Source of the DNA: Larix kaempferi
Lineage: Eukaryota > Streptophyta > Pinopsida > Pinales > Pinaceae
Length of the DNA stretch: 64,000 nt
Assembly: GCA_027924585.1 (NCBI GenBank)
Contig: BSBM01000001.1
Location: forward strand, 52,072,501-52,136,500
Direction: 5' to 3'
This document shows positions 57,540 through 64,000 of the stretch, in pieces (positions within the stretch are counted from its first letter, which is position 1; every line of letters begins with the position of its first letter). Under the pieces are notes generated by a model. The model was not told the origin of the DNA and made no database searches. It saw only the letters and a list, made by a program, of their open reading frames with translations. The position numbers and the translations under genes were made by a program.

Positions 57540-60080
57540 ATAAAATTGAAAACCTTTGAAATTGAAATTGAAATTTTAAATTAAAATCGAAATTGAAATT
57601 TTAAACTAAAATTGAAATTGAAATTTTAATTACATATTTCAATTTGAATTGTAATTTGCAATTTCATTTTCAATTTGATGAAATTGCAAATTGCAATTGG
57701 ATTTGCAATTGAAATTTGAAATTTAAATTTTATATTGAATTTGAAAATTGACATTTGAAATTGAAATTGGAAGTGGAAATTTAAAATTTGAAAATTGCAA
57801 TTTGAAATTTGGCTTGTGACTTCGGTGTTCACCAATCACAATTGCAATTTGAAATTTCAAAATTGAAAATGAAAATGACAACCAAATTGAAATTGATATT
57901 GAAATTGAATTTGAAATTGAAATGTAAATGAAAATTACGAATTGGAAATGGAATTGGGATTGGAAATCGAAATTGAAATTGGAATTTGAAATTGAAATCC
58001 AAATTTGAAATATTGAACTTGAAATTAAAATTGATTTGAAATTTAAGATTGAAAACTGAAGTTGAAATTGAAATTTAAAATTGTAAATTGTAAATAAAAA
58101 TGAAATTGGAATTGAAATTAGAAATTTAAATTGGAATTGGAATCAGAATTGAAATGTAAATTTGAAATTGAAAATTCAAATAAAAATGAAAATTGAAAAA
58201 TTGAAATTGAATTGGAATTGGAATTGGAAATTGAATTCAATTTCAAATTGGAAATTGAATTCAATTTCAAATTGAAATTGAAATTTGAAATTGAAAACTG
58301 AAAATGAAATTGAAATTCGAAATTGAAAAATTGAATTCAAAATTAAAATTAAAATTAAATTGATATTTGTAATTGAAATTGAAATGCAATTTGAAATTTG
58401 AAATGAATTTGAACTTAAAAATTGAAATTGAATCGGAAATGAAAATTGAGAATTGAAAATGGAATTAGAATTGGAAAATGAAATTGAAATTGGAATTTGA
58501 AATTGAAAGCGAAATTTGAAATCAAAATTGACATTAAAATTGATTTGAAATTTGAGATTGAGAACTAAAGTTGAAAATTGAAATTGAAATGGAGTTTGAA
58601 ATTGAAATTGAAATTAGAATTAGAATTGAACTTGAAATTTGTAATAGAAATTTGAAACTCGAAACTCGAAACTTGAAATTAGAAATTTAAACTTGAAATT
58701 ACAAATTGAAACTTGAAATTTGAAACTTCAAATTGGAAATTGAAACTTGAAATTAGAAATTAAAACTTGAAATTTCAAATTGAAAACTAAAGATAAAATT
58801 GAAATTCGAAATTGAAAATGAAAATGATCTTGAAATGGAATTTGAAATTTGAAATTTGAAAAGAAATTGAGATTAAAAATTGAGAATTGGAAATGAAAAT
58901 GGAATTAAAATTGGAAATCGAAATTGAAATTGGAATTTGAAATTGAAATCGAAATTTGAAATTGAAATTGACATTAAAATTGATTTGAAATTTGAGATTG
59001 AAAACTAAAGTTGAAAATTGAAAATTGAAAAATGGAATTGGAATTAGAATTAGAATTGGACTCGAAATCCGTAATAGAAATTTGAAACTTCAAACTTTAA
59101 CTTAGAAATTTAAACTTTAAATTTGAAACTTGAAACTTGAAATTAGGATTTGAAACTAGAAATTTAAACTTGAAATTAGAATTTGAAACTAGAAATTGAA
59201 ACTTGAAATTAGAATTTGAAACTAGAAATTGAAACTTGAAACTTCAAATTAGAAATTGAAACTTGAAATTTCAAATTGAAAACTGAAGATGAACTTGAAA
59301 TTCAAAATTGAAAATTGAAAATGAAAATGAAAATGAAATTGATATTGAAATGGAATTTGAAATTTGAAATGAAATTGAAATTAAAAATTGAAAATTGGAA
59401 ATGAAAATTGAGAATTGAAAATGGAATTAGAATTGGAAATCGAAATCGAAATTGGAATTTGAAATTGAAATCAAAATTTGGAAATTGACATTAAAATTCA
59501 TTTGAAATTTGAGATTGAAAACTATAGTTGACAATTGAAAATTGAAATGGAAATGGAAATTGAAATGGAAATTGAAATTGGAATTGGAATTGGAATTAGA
59601 ATTGAACTTGAAATCTGTAATAGAAATTTGAAACTTGAAATTAGAACTTGAAATCTGAAACTTGGAACTTGAAATTAGAAATTGGAACTTGAAACTTCAA
59701 ATTAGAAATCGAAACTTGAAATTTCAAAATGAAAACTGAAGATCAAATTCAATTCAAATTAACATTGGAATTGGATGTGAAATTGAAATTTGAAATTAAA
59801 TTGAAAATTGAAATTGAAATTTGAAAATTAAATTGAAGATGAAATTGAAAATTGAAATTTGAAATTGAAACATAAATTTGAAATTGAAATTGAAATTTGA
59901 TTTTGGAATTTGGAATTTGAAATTGAAATTTGATTTTGGAATTTGGAATTGAATTTGAAATTGAAATTGAAATTTGAAATTTGAAATTTGAAATTTTAGA
60001 TTGAAATGTGAAATTGAAATTGAATTTGAATTTGTATTGAATTTCAATTTGAAAAGTGAAATTTGAAATAGATTCAGAAT
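57540..60080. repeat. 2.5-kb GAAATT/GAAATTG low-complexity array
   Basis: Almost entirely built from GAAATT, GAAATTG, GAATTG and GAAACTT words on the + strand; the first ~250 bp include inverse-sense runs. Longer units recur: ATTAAAATTGATTTGAAATTT or a near copy at about 58025, 58535, 58972 and 59490, giving a higher-order unit of about 440-520 bp. Open frames here are low-complexity Asn/Phe/Gln/Ile strings and not genes. Confidence 0.9.
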
Positions 60081-60086
60081 TAGAAA

Positions 60087-62239
60087 TTGAAATGTGATGC
60101 AGAGATTTCTCAAGAGATAAATTCATTGCTTTGTGCTCGACGAATCACGAGAGGATCTGACGTCGCCCAACAGGGTGGCCATCGTCAGCACTCTCGTTCA
60201 CCGAGGAGCAAGGCCACACCGAGGTCAGCTACCGCTGGTGGCAGCAGTAGGATTTATAGTGCGTTAGTTCATCCCTACGATGTACAGATTGATCCCGACG
60301 AGGGGGATGTGCGCCAGGACATAGGTACATCAGGTGCATATTTTTTGTTAGATACACTTTCAATAAATTTTTAATATAGAATGCATTGAATTTCACTTGC
60401 AAGTTATAATATATATTTTCACTAAAATTTGTGTTTTGGTTTGGATCGTAGTTGCATCGTGTGGATCGTACGATGATGAGGTTGCACACATCACTCTTGC
60501 TTATATTACCACCCAACGAGAGTGGATGCATTCGTGCGTGTGCACACTCAAGGAGGATTATCCTACTAGACGCTCCTTATTCATGATGTTATTAGCAGTT
60601 GATGATATGTTGTCCCTCTACAAGAGAGTGGGACCTCTTAGTGACACATGGCGTTTTACATGCTAGAGGAGAATACATGATGTCATGGCCCCCCATAAAT
60701 GGGAAGATGTCAAAGGTGCCACAAGAGGGCATGACGTAAAGGGTAACTTGTTCGACATCCCTCTTGACCTCCCTGTCGGTCAACCGCTTAGACTCAAGGA
60801 GTTTAATCTTGAGGTCGTTGCACCATATGTGTATGATAGATTCAATGGAGCGTGGGGCATGTTCCCCCACCATGACCAGGTCCCTTTGTACTATGAAGAA
60901 CATATATATGTAGAGTTTATTCTATAAATGAACCTGGACTACACTAGCATGATATCTGATTTATTTAGTGTTGGTAGGGGACGTTCCTACCAACGTCCTG
61001 GGGATTGTAGAGACCCCGCTTGCGTTCCACCCACTCCGAGGTTTGTATGTATTCCAAATAGGATGGTCATCATGGAATATGACATGACACAGTCATCCCA
61101 CCTTTCCTTAGAGGATAGGAAGGTGATTGCAGACTCGTTGTTCATTGCCATGGGTAGTGCTATTGTTGTTGTGTAGGGAGAGGCATCTAGATCACTCCTT
61201 GCACCTACAAAACCGAAGATAGAGTTGGTCGACAATCACCTACTCGATTTTTTGGATGATCAAGCCATACGGGGGTATGCTCGGTTAGCCCGAGATGCAT
61301 ACTTTTGCATGTATTATAGATATGACATTCCAGGATAGGTATATTTTTGTACAATTATGTTTATTTGCTTTCATATTACATCATATTATATGTTGTAAAT
61401 TGAATGCTCAGTAATACTTAAGGGGTGTATTTGATTGCTCTATGCAGGGGATCACATACGTGGATGAGCTATTTCATAGTGAGCTGTCGATTGGTCTGAA
61501 CTGGCCAGACACAGTAGTCGAGGTAAGTTATAATTTATGTTCCAAATTAATTTTTGTTTATTAATATCAGTTTAAATAATTTATGTCTTAATTCTTAATT
61601 CTTAATTCTTAATTTTATGTTTTAGATCCTAACTTTGAATTTCAAATTGTATAGGGCAAAGGAAAGGGTGTTGCATAAGATGATACACATGAGGACCGCA
61701 AAGGTCCTGACCAAGCATGCCTAGACACAAAGGTGAGTTTTAATTTATCTTCCAATTCATTTCAAATTTATTAATTTTATTTTATACTTTATGTTTTAAT
61801 TCTTGAATTATAACTTTTATGTTTTAGTTAAATAATTTTTAATAAATCTAACTTATGACATGTAATGGCATCTTACACAGGCATCACTACAGGTGGCTTT
61901 CGATGCTACAATCACTTTCTCAAATGATTGGGATGCAGCTCGACCACGTGGTCCTGATGAGGGCACATCTACCCATATTCCAAACCAGATGTTGGATATC
62001 ACCATTGACTCAATTAAGGTGATTTTCGGATCCATCCATTCAATTTTTTCACTTCTTGTTGAATATTATGCATTGGTCAAAATATAACTAACTTACAAAG
62101 TTCAAAATTTTAACTTTTACAATATGTTGAGATCGAGGCCTTGTTTCATAGTTTACCACCTCAAGGCCAACATGGATCTACTACAGGTGAAGGTAGTCAT
62201 AGGGCCGATCAAGGGCCTCGTGGAGGTAGAATCCAATGA
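60087..62239 (+). pseudogene. Unrecognised multi-exon gene remnant
   Basis: Six coding blocks have plausible splice sites: 60087-60333, 60452-61338, 61448-61522, 61626-61732, 61881-62018 and 62132-62239. Introns start GT (GTGCAT, GTATAT, GTAAGT, GTGAGT, GTGATT) and the earlier ones end with pyrimidine-AG. Protein-like stretches: IDPDEGDVRQDIGTSG near 60288; TTQREWMHSCVCTLKEDYPT near 60510; LFDIPLDLPVGQPLRLKEFN near 60750; AWGMFPHHDQVPLYYEEHIY near 60850; HLSLEDRKVIADSLF near 61100; DELFHSELSIGLNWPDTVVE near 61460. The reading ends PRGGRIQ with a stop at 62237. In-frame stops at 60664, 60925, 61174 and near 61724 show decay. Average base composition is much less AT-biased than the arrays on each side. 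No domain I can name; it could be a host gene relic or a transposon-encoded protein. Confidence 0.6.
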
Positions 62240-62499
62240 GTTGATGATGTATACATTTCCATGTTTTGGATGATCCATACATACATACGTTTTCATGGTT
62301 TGGATATGGACTTCTATCATATATATTGACTATTATCATATATGGACTTTGGATATGGACTTTTCAATATATTTTGTTATATATTTTACATATATTTCAT
62401 CATATTGATATCTTCATGTGTATTTTGTATCTTGATTAAATGAAGTTAATCGTCTTTTATTTTACATATAGATATAGTTATTACATTTACATTTATGTT

Positions 62500-63530
62500 T
62501 TGTCGTTTCAATTGCAAATTTAATGTACAATGATTACAATATAAAAGTTCAATCTCAATTACATTACAATTGCAAATTCAAAATTTAAATTTAAATTGTA
62601 CATTACAATTTAAACTTTAAATTACAAATTTACATTAATGTGTAATTTCAATTGAAAATTCGATGTGTAGTTACAATTTAAAAGTTCAATTTTGACTAAA
62701 TTACAATTGCAAATTCAAAATTTAGAATTCAATTGTACATTACAATTTAAAATTGAAATTACATTTACATTATGTTGTCTACACATTACAATTCAATTAC
62801 AATTTACACATTTCAATTCAATTACAATTTCAAATTTCAAATTTAATGTGTACTTTCAATTGAAAATTCAATGTGTAGTTACAATTTAGAAGTTCAATTT
62901 TGATTACATTATATTTGCAAATTCAAAATTTAGAATTCAATTGTACATTACAATTTAAAATTGAAATTACAATTACATTATGTTGTCTACGCATTACAAT
63001 TCAATTACAATTTACAGATTCCAATTCAATTACAATTTAAAATTGAAATTTCAAATTTAATGTGTCATTTCAATTGAAAATTCGATGTGTAGTTACAATT
63101 TAAAAGTTCAATTTCGACTACAAATTACAATTCAAAATTCAAAATTTAGAATTCAATTGTACATTACAATTTAAAATTGAAATTACAATTACATTATGGT
63201 ATCTATGCATTACAATTCAATTACATATTACACATTTCAATTCAATTACAATTTAAAATTTAAAATTTAAAATTTAAATTTAAAATTTAAAATTTAATGT
63301 GTAATTTCAATTGAAAATTCGATGTGTAGTTACAATTTAAAAGTTCAATTTCGACTACAAATTACAATTCAAAATTCAAATTTTAGAATTCAATTGTACA
63401 TTACTATTTAAAATTGAAATTACAATTACATTATGGTGTCTACGCATTACAATTCAATTACAATTTACACATTCCAATTTAATTACAATTTACAATTTAA
63501 AATTTCATGTGTAATTTCAATGTATAGATG
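62500..63530. repeat. AT-rich tandem array, about four units of 208-237 bp
   Basis: The block TTGAAAATTCGATGTGTAGT starts near 62653, 62860, 63075 and 63312. Units share AATTCAATTGTACATTACAA, TTACATTATG, GCATTACAATTCAATTACAA and TTTAATGTGTAATTTCAATT. Satellite-like; no coding. Confidence 0.9.
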
Positions 63531-63540
63531 CATCTCCTTA

Positions 63541-64000
63541 TTTCTATCAAATATAGAAGTTTGTGGCGTGTATGAAACATTCTATGAATGGATACATGCA
63601 ACTTAGGGATCTTTCTTGGACGATTTAGTTTCTATCCATCCACATAAACTTTAAATAAAAAATTGTTTCCTAGAACTATAATCAAATAAAATTTACTCAT
63701 TTTATAAGGTTAGGTGGAACTGTATTAAATAATAATTCTTGGTTTTTAGAGATTAGGACTATTTAGCACATGTTTATCCTAGATATTGAGGAATTTCATG
63801 GAGCCATGACCATACATTCAAGTGTATTCAAAGTATCATTGTGCTTGTCACATTGGAGCACCATGACCCAATTTAAAAAAAAACCTCCCATCTAGTATTT
63901 TTAATCTTGGCATTAAAGCATTTAAAAAAATACATTTATAAAACTATTGGTCACCTTGCAAAACAAACCCTATATAAACGAGGAAAAAAAAACCTCCACA
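63541..64000. other. Intergenic, nothing recognised
   Basis: Ordinary AT-rich sequence without repeats or coding signal; continues past the window edge. Confidence 0.5.

Noticed and set aside
57626-57835. Open frame rich in Phe, Gln, Ile and Asn
   Set aside because: Same cause; simple-sequence DNA.
59749-60126. Open frames of 105-125 residues rich in Asn, Phe, Gln and Ile
   Set aside because: Low-complexity read-out of the GAAATT array on the opposite strand.

Overview
This window is eukaryotic nuclear DNA from a land plant. The signs are dense Ty3/gypsy retrotransposons of the chromovirus type (chromodomain after integrase), plant-type initiator-Met primer-binding sites (TGGTATCAGAGC and variants), very long LTRs, deep nesting and AT-rich intergenic DNA. 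The size and decay of the LTR elements would suit a conifer or another large-genome plant, but no single-copy gene is present to fix the species. I see no complete host gene, no rRNA, no intact tRNA and no CRISPR array. I saw no Copia-type polymerase.

Layout. (1) 1-2971: 3' part of a + strand gypsy element ('B') with its 3' LTR. (2) 3027-54868: one old + strand Tekay-like chromovirus ('A', about 9.4 kb without its insertions), broken at three places. In its gag is a small TIR DNA transposon (5787-13338), which itself carries a nearly complete - strand chromovirus ('C', 7446-13285, TSD TTTTG). In its reverse transcriptase is 'F' (14907-37952, TSD TGTGT), a solo-LTR-like sequence of about 4.7 kb. 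F holds - strand gypsy 'D' (15009-33324), and D holds - strand Tekay-like 'E' (20923-30910). After its RNase H is 'G' (39042-50869, TSD ATGTG), a mostly deleted - strand element whose LTR received a young + strand non-coding element 'H' (40668-50452, TSD TTCAA). The deepest path, A > F > D > E, is four layers. (3) 54869-56500: unassigned intergenic DNA. (4) 56500-63540: an unusual block with a 23-bp palindromic-core array, a CCACGCC-rich patch, hairpins, a 2.5-kb GAAATT-type array, an unrecognised multi-exon gene remnant (60087-62239) and a second AT-rich array of 208-237 bp units. (5) 63541-64000: nothing recognised.

Function. Every recognisable coding region is retroelement gag-pol (gag, aspartic protease, reverse transcriptase, RNase H, integrase, chromodomain), and every copy carries stops or frameshifts. 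The youngest insertion is H: its two 1767-bp LTRs differ at only about seven positions by eye, and it has no coding capacity, so it must have been moved by another element's proteins. G, the relative into which H inserted, keeps a scrap of chromodomain coding and is a clue to that helper family. The candidates for something undescribed are the gene remnant between the two arrays, the H/G pair with its 1.6-kb inverted LTR repeat, and the hairpin-rich 81-bp repeats inside the LTR of A.
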